A program made the translations under genes and the position numbers. A DNA stretch of 64,000 nt from Flavobacterium humi (GTDB taxonomy: Bacteria > Bacteroidota > Bacteroidia > Flavobacteriales > Flavobacteriaceae). Below, one piece after another: positions 1-9,676 of the stretch. Location of the stretch: assembly GCF_004745595.1 (NCBI RefSeq), contig NZ_SRLH01000001.1, positions 1-64,000 on the forward strand, written 5' to 3'. How positions within the stretch are numbered: position 1 is the first letter of the stretch; every line of letters starts with the position of its first letter. The notes under the pieces were generated by a model. The model was not told the origin of the DNA. It did not search any database and saw only the letters and a program-made list of their open reading frames with translations.

Positions 1-1
1 C

Positions 2-946
2 CAGAATGCTACGGCTACGGCCTTAAGTGCTACAGGAACGAATTTATTATGGTATACAGCAGCCACCGGTGGAACAGGCAGTGCTACGGCACCAACCCCA
101 AGTACGGCTACGGCAGGATCGACTACATATTATGTGAGCCAGACGACTTCAAGTTGTGAGAGCCCACGAGCGGCCATTACGGTAACGGTTAGGGAATTGC
201 CTAAGCCGGTATTGTATCCGGGCTATGTTTGTGTGGACAGCCAGACAGGAGCCGTATTGAATACCTATACCCTGGATGCAGGGCTGGATAATACCGCTTT
301 CGATTTTGTATGGTACAACTTGAGTTCAGGGACAGCGGTACCGATTGCCGGTGAAACCCAAAACATGTATGTGGTGACTACTCCGGGTACGTATGGTGTC
401 CAGGCGGTGAATGTCGCTACGGGCTGTACTTCGCTGCGGGTAGATACTACGGTGGGTACATCATCGCCTCCGCAATCCATCACGGTGGAAACCTCGAATT
501 ATTTTGCAGAAGTGCAGACCATTACCATCAATGCGACCCCGGCAGGCAATTACGAATACGAGATTGACAATGGAGGATTCCAGAGCAGCAACGTGTTTGC
601 CAATGTTGGTTCGGGTGACCATATTATCCGTGTAAGGGATGTAAATCAGTGCGGTGTGCTTTCGGTAAATGCCACCATTATCGACTATCCGAAATTCTTT
701 ACGCCAAACGGGGACGGTTATCACGACCGATGGAATATTTCGGCTTTGAGTGGTCAAGCTAATGCAAAAATTTATATCTTTGACAGGTTTGGTAAATTAT
801 TGAAAGAGATCCGTCCGTCGTCTACAGGATGGGATGGAACCTTCAACAACTTACCTTTACCGGCAACAGATTACTGGTTTATCGTGTATTATACCGAAGA
901 GAACCAAGATAAAGAGTTTAAATCCCATTTCGCTTTAAAAAGATAA
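2..946 (+). CDS. T9SS type B sorting domain protein, 3' part (5' end outside window)
   Basis: The reading frame is open from base 2, so this is the C-terminal part of a larger secreted protein; the ATG at 134 is internal. The visible part starts with Thr/Ala/Gly-rich Ig-like repeats (LLWYTAATGG, STTYYVSQT), typical of large flavobacterial surface proteins. It ends in a type B T9SS C-terminal domain: TPNGDGYHDRWNI, then IFDRFGKLLKEI, GWDGTFNN, LPATDYWF and terminal HFALKR. That domain directs export across the outer membrane by the type IX system. The same domain ends the gene at 43058-46873, with many identical residues. The cargo function cannot be read from this fragment. An intrinsic terminator follows 16 bases after the stop. 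Confidence 0.9.
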   Translation, partial: QNATATALSATGTNLLWYTAATGGTGSATAPTPSTATAGSTTYYVSQTTSSCESPRAAITVTVRELPKPVLYPGYVCVDSQTGAVLNTYTLDAGLDNTAFDFVWYNLSSGTAVPIAGETQNMYVVTTPGTYGVQAVNVATGCTSLRVDTTVGTSSPPQSITVETSNYFAEVQTITINATPAGNYEYEIDNGGFQSSNVFANVGSGDHIIRVRDVNQCGVLSVNATIIDYPKFFTPNGDGYHDRWNISALSGQANAKIYIFDRFGKLLKEIRPSSTGWDGTFNNLPLPATDYWFIVYYTEENQDKEFKSHFALKR

Positions 947-961
947 ATGATAGCATACAAT

Positions 962-994
962 AAAAAAGGCTTCCAATTTGGAAGCCTTTTTTAT
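962..994. terminator. Intrinsic terminator, probably bidirectional
   Basis: A-tract, stem GGCTTCC/GGAAGCC with a short loop, then a T-tract. It lies between the convergent genes ending at 946 and 1032 and can serve both strands. Confidence 0.8.
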
Positions 995-1031
995 TTATAA
1001 AGAAAATGTAGATTTTTTATTACGATCCTTA

Positions 1032-2228
1032 TTATTTGTTAGCGTTATATACTTTTAAAGCTTCTCCGAGGATCTGAACCGATTTGATTAAATCTTCTTT
1101 TTTGAGTACATAAGCAATCCTAACTTCATTCTTGCCTACACCCGGAGTAGAATAAAATCCTGCGGCAGGAGCTACCATAACGGTTTCGCCATTAAAATCA
1201 TAAGTTTCAAGCAACCATTGCGCAAAATCATCGGCATCCTGTACCGGAAGTTGTGCGATGCAGTAAAACGCTCCTTTTGGCGTGGCTACTTTTACACCTT
1301 CGATTTTATTCAATTCGGTGATAAGCGTATCGCGGCGTTCTTTGTATTCTGTAATGACTTCGTCAAAATAACTTTGCGGGGTATCAAGAGCAGCTTCGCT
1401 GGCAATCTGTGCAAAAGTAGGAGGGCTTAGTCTTGCTTGTGCAAATTTCATAGCAGTGGCCATAAGGTCTTTGTTTTTCGAAACAATGCAACCAATACGG
1501 GCTCCACACATGCTGTATCTTTTGGAAACAGAATCAATCATGATCGCATTTTCCTCAATCCCGGGCACATTCATGATAGAATAGTGTTTGTATCCATCGT
1601 ATGTAAATTCGCGGTACACTTCATCTGCAATTAAAAACAGGTCATGCTTTTTAACCAGCTCCGCCAATTGTTGTATTTCTGATTCGGAATACAAATACCC
1701 GGTTGGATTTCCAGGGTTGCAAATCAGGATGGCTTTTGTTTTAGGGGTAATCAATTTTTCAAATTCTGAAATAGGAGGCAATGCAAATCCTTCATCCAAA
1801 GTAGAAATTACCGGTATTACCTTTACGCCTGAAGCGGTTGAAAACCCATTGTAATTGGCATAAAACGGTTCCGGGATAATGATTTCGTCACCGGCATCCA
1901 TAGTACTTCCCATCGCAAATAACAAGGCTTCAGAACCTCCTGTGGTCACAATAATGTCTTCTTTGTTGATAGGAAGCCCGATTTTTTGGTAACTCAGCGC
2001 TAATTTAGTCCTGTAGCTGTCAAATCCTGCAGAATGGCTGTATTCCAATATTTGAATATCAGCGTTTTTTACTGCATTTAAAGCTACTTCAGGAGTTTTT
2101 ATGTCCGGTTGCCCAATGTTTAAATGGTATACTTTGTGGCCTTTTTTCTTTGCAATTTCCGAGTAGGGAACCAGCTTCCTGATAGGAGATTCCGGCATTT
2201 GATGTCCTTTGTTTGATATTTTTGGCAT
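1032..2228 (-). CDS. Pyridoxal-phosphate aminotransferase, class I/II (aspartate aminotransferase-like)
   Basis: A 398-aa fold-type I aminotransferase that transfers amino groups between amino acids and 2-oxo acids in the cytosol. Visible family motifs are the N-terminal substrate loop (HLNIGQPDIKTP), TTGGSEALLFAM for cofactor phosphate binding, ICNPGNPTGYLYS, LIADEVYREF, and SVSKRYSMCGARIG with the lysine that forms the PLP aldimine. The best match from memory is the aspartate aminotransferase group; substrate range is not provable here. The frame stays open upstream to 2405, but that extension would overlap the divergent gene at 2354 and has no family similarity, so I start at the ATG at 2228 (MPKISNKGHQM). 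Confidence 0.9.
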   Translation of the reverse strand: MPKISNKGHQMPESPIRKLVPYSEIAKKKGHKVYHLNIGQPDIKTPEVALNAVKNADIQILEYSHSAGFDSYRTKLALSYQKIGLPINKEDIIVTTGGSEALLFAMGSTMDAGDEIIIPEPFYANYNGFSTASGVKVIPVISTLDEGFALPPISEFEKLITPKTKAILICNPGNPTGYLYSESEIQQLAELVKKHDLFLIADEVYREFTYDGYKHYSIMNVPGIEENAIMIDSVSKRYSMCGARIGCIVSKNKDLMATAMKFAQARLSPPTFAQIASEAALDTPQSYFDEVITEYKERRDTLITELNKIEGVKVATPKGAFYCIAQLPVQDADDFAQWLLETYDFNGETVMVAPAAGFYSTPGVGKNEVRIAYVLKKEDLIKSVQILGEALKVYNANK

Positions 2229-2353
2229 GATAATAAGATTTGAAATGCAAATTTGCGATTTTTTATTAATAAATGGCCCAAAAAAGTGTTGGAATATTGT
2301 TAATACTAATTTTTCTTGCAGTATTATTGCTAACTTTATAAAAACACCTGTTG

Positions 2354-3682
2354 ATGAAGAAAATTTACTTGTCTGCTTTTTTTGTACTCTATTTTTTGAC
2401 CGCATTTTCCCAGGAAGGGTTTCATTTTATTTCAGATAAAAAGAAGATAACAATCCCTTTTCAGCTTAGCAATAACCTGGCTATCATTCCCATTAAGGTC
2501 AATGGGGTAAGCCTTAATTTTTTATTAGACACAGGAGTTGAGAAAACCGTTCTTTTCAGTTTGGAAGATACAGATTCGCTTCAGTTCAATAGTGTAGAAA
2601 AAATCAAGATAAAAGGTTTGGGCGATGGCAAATCGATCGATGCGCTCCATTCCAAAAAGAACAAAATTGCCATTGGTGATTTAGTAGATGACAACCATGA
2701 AATTTACATAGTCCTGGATCAGGACATTAATTTTTCTTCACAATTGGGCATTCCGGTGCATGGTATCCTGGGATACCATTTTTTTAAGGATAATTTCATC
2801 GAAATCAATTACAGCAAGAAAAAGATCATCGTTTACAAAAACAGCGAGGCCTTTCCACCAAAAAAACTTAAGAAATTTGAAGGAGTGCCTCTTTCATTGG
2901 AGCTGGAAAAACCTTATATTGAAGCTACGGTAAGTTTGAATTCCAAAGAAATACGGACAAAACTTTTGGTAGACACCGGCGGAAGCGATGCTTTGTGGTT
3001 GTTTGAGAATAAAAATACGATTACCGTGCCGGAGAAATATTTTGATGATTTTTTAGGCCGGGGTTTCAGCGGGGATATTTACGGAAAACGCTCCAGGATC
3101 GATAAAATAAGGATTGGGGAAAAAGATATTGATTTTCCAACAACTTCCTTTCCGGACGGACAATCGTTGCAAAGTGTGAGTATGGTGGAAGGAAGGAACG
3201 GTTCTTTAGGTTCCGAAATTTTGAAAAGGTTTACCGTTCTTTTCGATTATGCCCATAATAGAATGTATTTAAAAAAGAACCTTAATTTTTACGATCCCTT
3301 TAATTACAGTATGAGCGGGATTGAATTCCAGCATTCAGGGTTGCAATGGGTGGAGGAAAAGGTTGAGCTGAAGACTGAATTTGTAAAAAGCGAAAACACA
3401 AAAACGGTATTTGATGACCGGCCTACCAATGTGAAATATGAATTTAAGTTAAAGCCTTTGTATGAAGTTTCAGCCGTCAGGAAAGATTCGCCCGGTGATT
3501 TGGCAGGGATTAAAAAAGGAGACATCATCAGGAAGATCAACGGAAGAAATGCTTTCAATTATAAATTGCAGGAAATCAATGACCTGATGCAGTCAGAAGA
3601 AGGACGTGTGATTTTCCTGGAGATTGAGCGTAATAAAGGAGAGATTTTAAAAATCAAAATCCAACTTAAGAAAATACTATAA
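2354..3682 (+). CDS. Exported retropepsin-like aspartic protease with C-terminal PDZ domain
   Basis: A 442-aa protein with an N-terminal signal peptide (MKKIYLSAFFVLYFLTAFS). It has two retropepsin-type halves, each with a catalytic-type DTG: FLLDTGVEKTVLF near residue 60 and LLVDTGGSDALWLF near residue 210. A PDZ domain follows at about residues 370-430 (VRKDSPGDLAGIKKGDIIRKING). The arrangement suggests a periplasmic or surface protease that binds peptides through the PDZ domain; the substrate is unknown. A TTG directly precedes the ATG at 2354, and the ATG is the more likely start. It is divergent from the aminotransferase gene and followed by a strong terminator. A second DTG protein without PDZ lies at 7040-8317. 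Confidence 0.85.
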   Translation: MKKIYLSAFFVLYFLTAFSQEGFHFISDKKKITIPFQLSNNLAIIPIKVNGVSLNFLLDTGVEKTVLFSLEDTDSLQFNSVEKIKIKGLGDGKSIDALHSKKNKIAIGDLVDDNHEIYIVLDQDINFSSQLGIPVHGILGYHFFKDNFIEINYSKKKIIVYKNSEAFPPKKLKKFEGVPLSLELEKPYIEATVSLNSKEIRTKLLVDTGGSDALWLFENKNTITVPEKYFDDFLGRGFSGDIYGKRSRIDKIRIGEKDIDFPTTSFPDGQSLQSVSMVEGRNGSLGSEILKRFTVLFDYAHNRMYLKKNLNFYDPFNYSMSGIEFQHSGLQWVEEKVELKTEFVKSENTKTVFDDRPTNVKYEFKLKPLYEVSAVRKDSPGDLAGIKKGDIIRKINGRNAFNYKLQEINDLMQSEEGRVIFLEIERNKGEILKIKIQLKKIL

Positions 3683-3683
3683 A

Positions 3684-3712
3684 AAAAGCCCCGTTAAGGG
3701 GCTTTCTATTTT
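3684..3712. terminator. Intrinsic terminator between convergent genes
   Basis: Stem AAAGCCCC/GGGGCTTT with loop GTTAA, bordered by A-rich and T-rich tracts. It lies between the stops at 3682 and 3717 and can act on both strands. Confidence 0.8.
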
Positions 3713-3716
3713 ATTT

Positions 3717-4151
3717 TTAGTTGCTTGGCAAAGTCTTTTTCTTTTCCATCATATTTACCTGTTCGGGAACGATAACGGTACCTTTAATCTTAAGGGCCAC
3801 TTTACCGCCTTCAAAGTTTACCGCATTGGATTCTACGGTTATGGTTTTACGGATAGGGCCTGGGTTCATATTGTATTTGACATCGATTTTACCCGTTTTC
3901 CCAGGTTTGATCGGCTCAGTCGGCTTGGTAGGAACCGTACATCCGCAAGAGGATTGAACATTTGTAATCACTAGATCCTGATCTCCGGTATTTGTAAATT
4001 CAAAAGTTCTGATCCCACTATCGCTATCTTTAGTTACAGTGCCGTAATCGATGGTGTTATCTTTGTCTTTAAACTCAATTTTTGCTCCTGTTTGTGCTTG
4101 AGATGTAAAACCAAAAGCCGCAATTGCCATAAAGGTTAAAAATTTTTTCAT
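3717..4151 (-). CDS. DUF1573 domain-containing exported protein
   Basis: A 144-aa protein with a signal peptide (MKKFLTFMAIAAFGFTSQAQ). It is followed by one DUF1573 domain, an Ig-like beta sandwich common in Bacteroidota, recognised by DYGTVTKDSDSGIRTFEFTN, then DLVITNVQSSCGCTVP and KPGKTGKIDVKYN. The CGC motif is typical of the family. Its role is not established; it is probably periplasmic or surface exposed. I start at ATG 4151 because the signal peptide begins there; the upstream extension to 4202 is hydrophobic and AT-rich and looks accidental. It is divergent from valS. Confidence 0.88.
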   Translation of the reverse strand: MKKFLTFMAIAAFGFTSQAQTGAKIEFKDKDNTIDYGTVTKDSDSGIRTFEFTNTGDQDLVITNVQSSCGCTVPTKPTEPIKPGKTGKIDVKYNMNPGPIRKTITVESNAVNFEGGKVALKIKGTVIVPEQVNMMEKKKTLPSN

Positions 4152-4243
4152 TATCAAATTAATTAATATTATTAGTAAAAATAGTTTTGTTTCTGTAAAC
4201 ATACAAATATTTTAACGCACTTTTTATATTTGAGCAGTTTACT

Positions 4244-4251
4244 TACTTTTG
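4244..4251 (+). promoter_or_regulatory. Putative -7 promoter element (TACTTTTG) for valS
   Basis: Matches the Bacteroidota -7 consensus TAnnTTTG in the valS/DUF1573 divergent gap. A well-spaced -33 TTTG was not found, so support is modest. Confidence 0.35.
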
Positions 4252-4358
4252 CATACAGTTGCAAAAAGCATACCAAAATTTGTTTTCTTTTTTTAAGGCA
4301 AATGAAAGAAGTTTTTTACAACCAATTAAATATAAACGAATCAACGATAAAACAGCAT

Positions 4359-6992
4359 ATGTCAATCCCAGCCCAATTTGAAGCGAAAACAGCAGAACAG
4401 AAATGGTATGATTACTGGATGAAAAATAATTATTTTCATTCGAAACCTGACCATAGGACACCTTACACCATAGTAATTCCTCCGCCCAACGTCACAGGGG
4501 TTTTGCACATGGGCCACATGCTGAACAATACACTCCAGGATGTACTGATCCGCCGCGCACGCCTAAAAGGTTTTAATGCCTGCTGGGTTCCCGGGACGGA
4601 CCACGCTTCTATTGCTACGGAAGCCAAAGTAGTGGCTAAACTGAAATCCGAAGGAATCAACAAAAACGACCTGACCCGCGAGGAGTTCTTAAAGCATGCC
4701 TGGGAATGGACCGACAAATACGGTGGGACTATCCTCGAGCAACTGAAACAATTGGGTTGTTCCTGCGATTGGGACAGGACCAAATTTACGATGGATCCCG
4801 ATATGTCGGCTTCCGTAATCCGCTCGTTTGTAGATTTATACAACAAAGGGCAGATATACCGCGGCTACCGTATGGTAAACTGGGACCCGGAAGCCAAAAC
4901 AACATTGTCTGACGAAGAAGTGATCTATGAAGAACGCCAAGGGAAATTATACCATTTAAAATACCAGATCGAAGGATCCAACGAGTTTGTAACCATTGCA
5001 ACTACTCGTCCTGAAACCATTTTAGGGGATACGGCTATCTGCATCCATCCGGAAGACGAGCGTTATTTCCACCTGAAAGGTAAAAAAGCGATTGTTCCTA
5101 TCTGCAACCGTGTCATCCCGATTATTTTTGACGAATATGTGGATATGGAATTTGGAACAGGTTGCCTTAAAGTGACGCCGGCCCACGATGTAAATGATAA
5201 AATACTGGGAGAGAAGCACAACCTGGAAATCATTGATATTTTTAATGATGACGCCACATTAAACAGTTTCGGGTTGCATTATGAAGGGAAAGACCGTTTC
5301 GTAGTGCGCGAAGAAATAGCCAAAGAGCTTGAAACAATTGGTGCTTTGGCCAAAGTTGAAAACCATATCAATAATGTCGGGACTTCAGAAAGAACAAAAG
5401 CCGTTATTGAGCCGCGTTTGTCAGACCAGTGGTTTTTAAGGATGGAAGATTTGGTGAAACCGGCCATCAAAGCGGTTTTGGAAACGGAAGAAGTAAAATT
5501 ATACCCGTCCCGTTTTAACAATACGTACCGCCATTGGTTGGAAAACATCAGGGATTGGAACGTTTCGCGCCAGTTATGGTGGGGACAACAGATTCCTGCC
5601 TATTATTACGGTGACGGAAAAGAAGATTTCGTGGTTGCCGAAAATATCGAAGACGCTGTAAAATTGGCACAGCAAAAAACAGGAAACGCATCTTTGCAGG
5701 TTTCAGACCTGGTTCAGGATGCTGATGCACTAGACACCTGGTTCTCGTCCTGGTTATGGCCAATGGCCGTTTTCGGAGGAATCATGAATCCTGAAAATGA
5801 GGATTTCAAATATTATTACCCAACGAATGACTTGGTTACAGGTCCGGATATCTTGTTCTTCTGGGTAGCCAGGATGATTATTGCAGGATATGAATATGCC
5901 GGAGAAAAACCGTTTACCAACGTATACCTGACCGGATTGGTACGTGATAAGCAAGGAAGGAAAATGTCCAAGCAATTGGGTAATTCCCCGGAACCGCTTG
6001 GCCTGATTGAAAAATTTGGTGCCGATGGCGTACGTGTAGGATTGCTGTTGAGTGCTTCTGCCGGTAATGATATCATGTTCGATGAAGAATTATGCAACCA
6101 GGGGAAAGCGTTCACCAATAAAATATGGAATGCTTTTAAATTAATCAAAGGATGGGAAGTATCGGATGCGATTGCCCAGCCGGAATCTTCCAAAGTGGCG
6201 ATTGAGTGGTTCGAGGCCAAGTTGCAGCAGACTTTGGTTGAAATTGAAGATAATTTTGACAAATACAGGATTTCAGATGCCTTAATGGCAATCTATAAAT
6301 TGGTTTGGGACGATTTCTGTTCCTGGTTCCTGGAAATGATCAAGCCGGGTTACCAACAGCCTATAGACAGCGTTACTTTCGCCAAAGCGATAGAAATGCT
6401 GGAAGCTAACCTGAAATTATTGCATCCGTTCATGCCTTTCCTGACCGAAGAAATCTGGCAGCATATCACGGAAAGAACTCCTGAGCAAGCGCTTATCATT
6501 GCCGAATGGCCTAAAATAACGTCGGTAAATGAAAAACTGATTGCTGATTTTGAATTCGCTACCGAAATTATTTCCGGGATACGCACCATCAGAAAAGATA
6601 AGAACATTCCATTTAGGGATGCGGTTGAACTAAAGGCGGTAAACAACGAAAATGCTTCAGCGTATTTTGATGCAGTGGTGATGAAATTAGGAAACATCTC
6701 CGCTATGGAATATGTTTCGGATAAAGTAGACGGCGCCTTGTCCTACAGGGTAAAATCGAATGAATATTTCATCCCAATCACCGGTAATATCGATGTGGAA
6801 GCCGAAATAACGAAACTGACCGAAGAATTGAACTATAACAAAGGGTTCCTGAAATCGGTACAGGCAAAACTGTCCAACGAAAAATTTGTGGCAGGAGCGC
6901 CGGAAAAAGTAATTGAAATGGAACGCAAGAAAGAAGCCGATGCATTGGCCAAGATTGCAACCTTAGAACAAAGCTTAATGAGCTTGAAATAA
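4359..6992 (+). CDS. valS: Valyl-tRNA synthetase
   Basis: An 877-aa class I aminoacyl-tRNA synthetase that charges tRNA-Val, with editing of misactivated threonine. The HIGH-type signature is HMGH at residues 50-53 (PPPNVTGVLHMGH), and the KMSKS-type loop is KMSKQLGNSPEP near residue 535. Family landmarks include CWVPGTDHASIATE, TTRPETILGDTAI (start of the editing domain), WNVSRQLWWGQQIP, and a C-terminal coiled coil rich in Glu/Lys/Leu. Length fits the bacterial family. I start at ATG 4359 (MSIPAQFEAK); the frame is open back to 4230, but those residues are not family-like. A strong terminator follows the stop. Confidence 0.97.
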   Translation: MSIPAQFEAKTAEQKWYDYWMKNNYFHSKPDHRTPYTIVIPPPNVTGVLHMGHMLNNTLQDVLIRRARLKGFNACWVPGTDHASIATEAKVVAKLKSEGINKNDLTREEFLKHAWEWTDKYGGTILEQLKQLGCSCDWDRTKFTMDPDMSASVIRSFVDLYNKGQIYRGYRMVNWDPEAKTTLSDEEVIYEERQGKLYHLKYQIEGSNEFVTIATTRPETILGDTAICIHPEDERYFHLKGKKAIVPICNRVIPIIFDEYVDMEFGTGCLKVTPAHDVNDKILGEKHNLEIIDIFNDDATLNSFGLHYEGKDRFVVREEIAKELETIGALAKVENHINNVGTSERTKAVIEPRLSDQWFLRMEDLVKPAIKAVLETEEVKLYPSRFNNTYRHWLENIRDWNVSRQLWWGQQIPAYYYGDGKEDFVVAENIEDAVKLAQQKTGNASLQVSDLVQDADALDTWFSSWLWPMAVFGGIMNPENEDFKYYYPTNDLVTGPDILFFWVARMIIAGYEYAGEKPFTNVYLTGLVRDKQGRKMSKQLGNSPEPLGLIEKFGADGVRVGLLLSASAGNDIMFDEELCNQGKAFTNKIWNAFKLIKGWEVSDAIAQPESSKVAIEWFEAKLQQTLVEIEDNFDKYRISDALMAIYKLVWDDFCSWFLEMIKPGYQQPIDSVTFAKAIEMLEANLKLLHPFMPFLTEEIWQHITERTPEQALIIAEWPKITSVNEKLIADFEFATEIISGIRTIRKDKNIPFRDAVELKAVNNENASAYFDAVVMKLGNISAMEYVSDKVDGALSYRVKSNEYFIPITGNIDVEAEITKLTEELNYNKGFLKSVQAKLSNEKFVAGAPEKVIEMERKKEADALAKIATLEQSLMSLK

Positions 6993-6997
6993 AAAAA

Positions 6998-7026
6998 GAA
7001 AGCCCTTCATTTGAAGGGCTTTTTTA
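6998..7026. terminator. Intrinsic terminator after valS, probably bidirectional
   Basis: Stem AGCCCTTCA/TGAAGGGCT with a TT loop, A-tract upstream and T-tract downstream, between the stops at 6992 and 7040. Confidence 0.85.
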
Positions 7027-7039
7027 TTACACATACATG

Positions 7040-8317
7040 TTATTCGAGCCGGATAAACATCTTATGGAAATTCAGGATCATCCTGTCAAATTTCTTGATG
7101 ACGTCCTGGCCAATGTTCCCGTAAAAATAATCGGCCCTGTCTTTCGGGGCATCCAGGATCAGGCTGGTCCCGTCGATACTGATTTTCTTCCCAAACAATT
7201 CCGGAGCATAATTGATGGAAAATCCCTGGTGTTCTTCCAAACCGCCGGCACCACCGAATTTTAAAGTGGTTTTCGGGTATTTGGCATCAATTTCCTGCTG
7301 GTTGGCGAGGTAATACTTTGTGTATAAGATCGTTTCATTGGCACCGGTATCAAAAGTATACTGCTTGTTTTCCATAAAAATAAGCGGCGTAAGCCCATCC
7401 ATGGACATGTTGGAGCTGCCGGTAAAAGTGGTTTCGGTTTTAGGGACCATAAAATAACCGTCCTTTGTGATGTGCACTTCCTTCAGGGCTGCAATGACCG
7501 GATAGCCGAGAATGCCGTAAATCTGGTACCCTATCTGCGGAAAGCCCAGGTCTTCATCGTTAAAAACCAGGAAAACCGCATTCCGGATTTCAATGGAACC
7601 CAATACCATCTTATCGCATACGGCAAGCTGCGCTATGACTGTTTTGCCGGTAATGGCACCTACTTCGATATCTGCCGGGATAATCCGCATCTGCAGGCGT
7701 TTGGCCACTGATTGTATGGTGGTGGAAAGATTGGCTCCGGTATCAAAAATAAAATCCAGGGAATCTTTACCGGCCGGGACTTTAAGGTTATCGAGGCCCG
7801 CTTTGTCTTTATGGAGCCGGATGCGGCTATCGTCTTTTATGACGATTTGCTGTTTTGGAATGTTTTCCAGGGCAGACCATATTTTGAGGTTGTTTTTGAA
7901 ATCGTCTATTTTCTCCGTGGTCAAAAGTGACGGGTATTTTTTCAGCAGGGTTTCCGCTGTAATTTTGGCTTCTTTGTATTCGAATAATTTCAGGGAATTG
8001 TCTTCTTTTATTTCATAAAGCCGAAGCTGAAGCGAATCAGGCAGCTGCCTTGCATTATTTTGCAGCAGGTTTTTTATTTTTTCATTCGAAGCTTCCAACC
8101 GGTTAAAAGCATTGTCCAGGTAAATTTCCGTAAAGGTTTGGTGGACAGGCGAAAGTTGTGCCTTATAGCCCGCATATACATTTTTGGCCTCAAAAAAGCT
8201 CTTATGTTTCAGTAAAGTATAAATCTGGCCGAATTTTTCTTTTTCAGTCTGGCCGAATGCTGTAAAGCCGGCGGATAACGATAGGATAAAAATCAGGCAC
8301 TTGCAGGACGTTCTCAT
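7040..8317 (-). CDS. Exported retropepsin-like aspartic protease
   Basis: A 425-aa protein with a signal peptide ending near FTAFGQ. An alpha-helical, TPR-like N-terminal part (residues 25-150) precedes a duplicated aspartic protease region with DTG at residues 192-194 (FIFDTGANLSTT) and again at 323-325 (YTFDTGANETIL). The hydrophobic GILGYP segment between the two halves is typical of these proteins. It probably cleaves proteins in the periplasm or at the outer membrane; substrate unknown. Unlike the protein at 2354-3682 it has no PDZ domain. Its start overlaps the end of the DinB-like gene by 4 bases (ATGA), so the two are co-transcribed. Confidence 0.85.
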   Translation of the reverse strand: MRTSCKCLIFILSLSAGFTAFGQTEKEKFGQIYTLLKHKSFFEAKNVYAGYKAQLSPVHQTFTEIYLDNAFNRLEASNEKIKNLLQNNARQLPDSLQLRLYEIKEDNSLKLFEYKEAKITAETLLKKYPSLLTTEKIDDFKNNLKIWSALENIPKQQIVIKDDSRIRLHKDKAGLDNLKVPAGKDSLDFIFDTGANLSTTIQSVAKRLQMRIIPADIEVGAITGKTVIAQLAVCDKMVLGSIEIRNAVFLVFNDEDLGFPQIGYQIYGILGYPVIAALKEVHITKDGYFMVPKTETTFTGSSNMSMDGLTPLIFMENKQYTFDTGANETILYTKYYLANQQEIDAKYPKTTLKFGGAGGLEEHQGFSINYAPELFGKKISIDGTSLILDAPKDRADYFYGNIGQDVIKKFDRMILNFHKMFIRLE

Positions 8318-8814
8318 GGTGTGGTTTTTTCGAATTGGAGTATTACTTTGAATCTTTCGATTTGCCTTCTGTGCCGCAAAATATGCACAATGGCATGTTC
8401 CATCATTTGCTCGATATCGTATAGCTGGCCCCAGTTGGTATGGATTTTTTTTCCGGAATCGAATTCTTCCAGTTCAGCATCCCGGATCCCGGCAAAAGTG
8501 TCCCTGGTAAATTGGATCACCTGGTTCAGGTCCGCCACATATTCGGAAGCAGATTCCCGGTTTGTTTTTTCAGGACGCTGTGTGTTTTTGTTTTGCAGTG
8601 CCCGGACATAGCTTGCGTAGGAATATCCGGAACTCACCACGTGGGCCAGAATCATCTGGATAGAGGTACAATCCGGGTTTTGTGTGTGGGGATCTATCGG
8701 GAATTGTAAATCGGGATTTGGAATATCCCGGATGGTATTTTGCAGTTCCGCAATGGCTTTTTCATATTCCTGAAGTAGGGCATGGACTGCGTTTTGGCTG
8801 TTCGTATTGTTCAT
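8314..8814 (-). CDS. DinB-like family protein
   Basis: A 166-aa protein with the four-helix DinB/YfiT-like pattern. It starts with a long amphipathic helix (ALLQEYEKAIAELQNTI), has a His in ILAHVVSSGYSY, and ends with a helix carrying EHAIVHILRHRRQIERF. The spaced histidines probably form the metal site of this family. Several relatives are thiol-dependent S-transferases, but the specific reaction cannot be told here. It overlaps the downstream protease gene by 4 bases. Confidence 0.82.
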   Translation of the reverse strand: MNNTNSQNAVHALLQEYEKAIAELQNTIRDIPNPDLQFPIDPHTQNPDCTSIQMILAHVVSSGYSYASYVRALQNKNTQRPEKTNRESASEYVADLNQVIQFTRDTFAGIRDAELEEFDSGKKIHTNWGQLYDIEQMMEHAIVHILRHRRQIERFKVILQFEKTTP

Positions 8815-8974
8815 CTGTAGTTTGTATTGGATAAAAATACTTTTTTTTCCTGAAACCAGATGTTAAAGATATGTTGTAATGAAGGTCATGGCAAAAACCA
8901 TTTTTTCCAGTTGGGTCCAGTAAGAAAAGTTACCCACTTTATTCCCTTCAAATTATAGACAGCCTTTTTATTTC

Positions 8975-9661
8975 TTAAATATCAACAAAATCAGTTTCGT
9001 TTATAGTGATGCTTTGTGTCGTCAGGGTTTCTGCATTGCTGGCAGGAAAGGAATAGGTTGCTTTCTGCATGGTCCCATTGGTTTTGGCCCTCATTATAGT
9101 GACTGTTTGCGGATAGTATTTGGAAATGTAGATCCTTTTGGCAACAGCCGAACCTGAATTAATCCGGGAATTCTCATCTGAAAAAAATGTTGTGTCGTGG
9201 GAAATATACAAAGGGAAACCTGTTGCACCAGTGGCATTGAAGGTGATATCGCAAGGATATAAATAAAAAAACTGATTGGTACTGAAAGTAAAGCTGCCTC
9301 CCAGGTTCATAATCGGAATACCATTAGTGCCTCCCCAGTAATGCTGCTCATCAATAGGCGAATTGGCTAAAAAAAACGTATAGGATGATCCTTTGCCTGT
9401 TGTTTTGAAAAGGAAATCATATTCCCCATTTGAATTGGTAGAAGAGGAATCTATCCATCGCTCAAAATATTCATTGACATACAAGGATCCGTTTTTTTGC
9501 CTGAATTCCCCAATTTTCACTTTGACATCCGCAATGGGCACCCCGGAATGATCGGTAACCCTGCCTGAAACCCTTGTTTCAACCCCTGACCGTATTGTAT
9601 TTTCTTTGTCGCAACTCAATAATAGTAAAAATAACAACAAGCAGGCTAATGTGTTTTTCAT
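8975..9661 (-). CDS. Lipoprotein with carboxypeptidase-regulatory-like domain
   Basis: A 228-aa protein with a lipoprotein signal (MKNTLACLLLFLLLLSC, lipid-attachment Cys at 17). A beta-sandwich of the carboxypeptidase regulatory-like type follows (VSGRVTDHSGVPIADVKVKIG). The remainder is beta-rich with no catalytic motif that I recognise. Such lipoproteins sit on the outer membrane of Bacteroidota; function unknown. It is the last gene of a minus-strand run starting with the histidine kinase, 15 bases after the dioxygenase gene. Confidence 0.75.
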   Translation of the reverse strand: MKNTLACLLLFLLLLSCDKENTIRSGVETRVSGRVTDHSGVPIADVKVKIGEFRQKNGSLYVNEYFERWIDSSSTNSNGEYDFLFKTTGKGSSYTFFLANSPIDEQHYWGGTNGIPIMNLGGSFTFSTNQFFYLYPCDITFNATGATGFPLYISHDTTFFSDENSRINSGSAVAKRIYISKYYPQTVTIMRAKTNGTMQKATYSFPASNAETLTTQSITINETDFVDI

Positions 9662-9676
9662 AGTGTTTTTTAGTTT

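Noticed and set aside
2229..2405. N-terminal extension of the aminotransferase
   Set aside because: It would overlap the start of the divergent retropepsin-PDZ gene and shows no family similarity; ATG 2228 fits the family start.
4230..4358. N-terminal extension of valyl-tRNA synthetase
   Set aside because: Residues are not like the family and the region holds the likely promoter; ATG 4359 fits known ValS starts.
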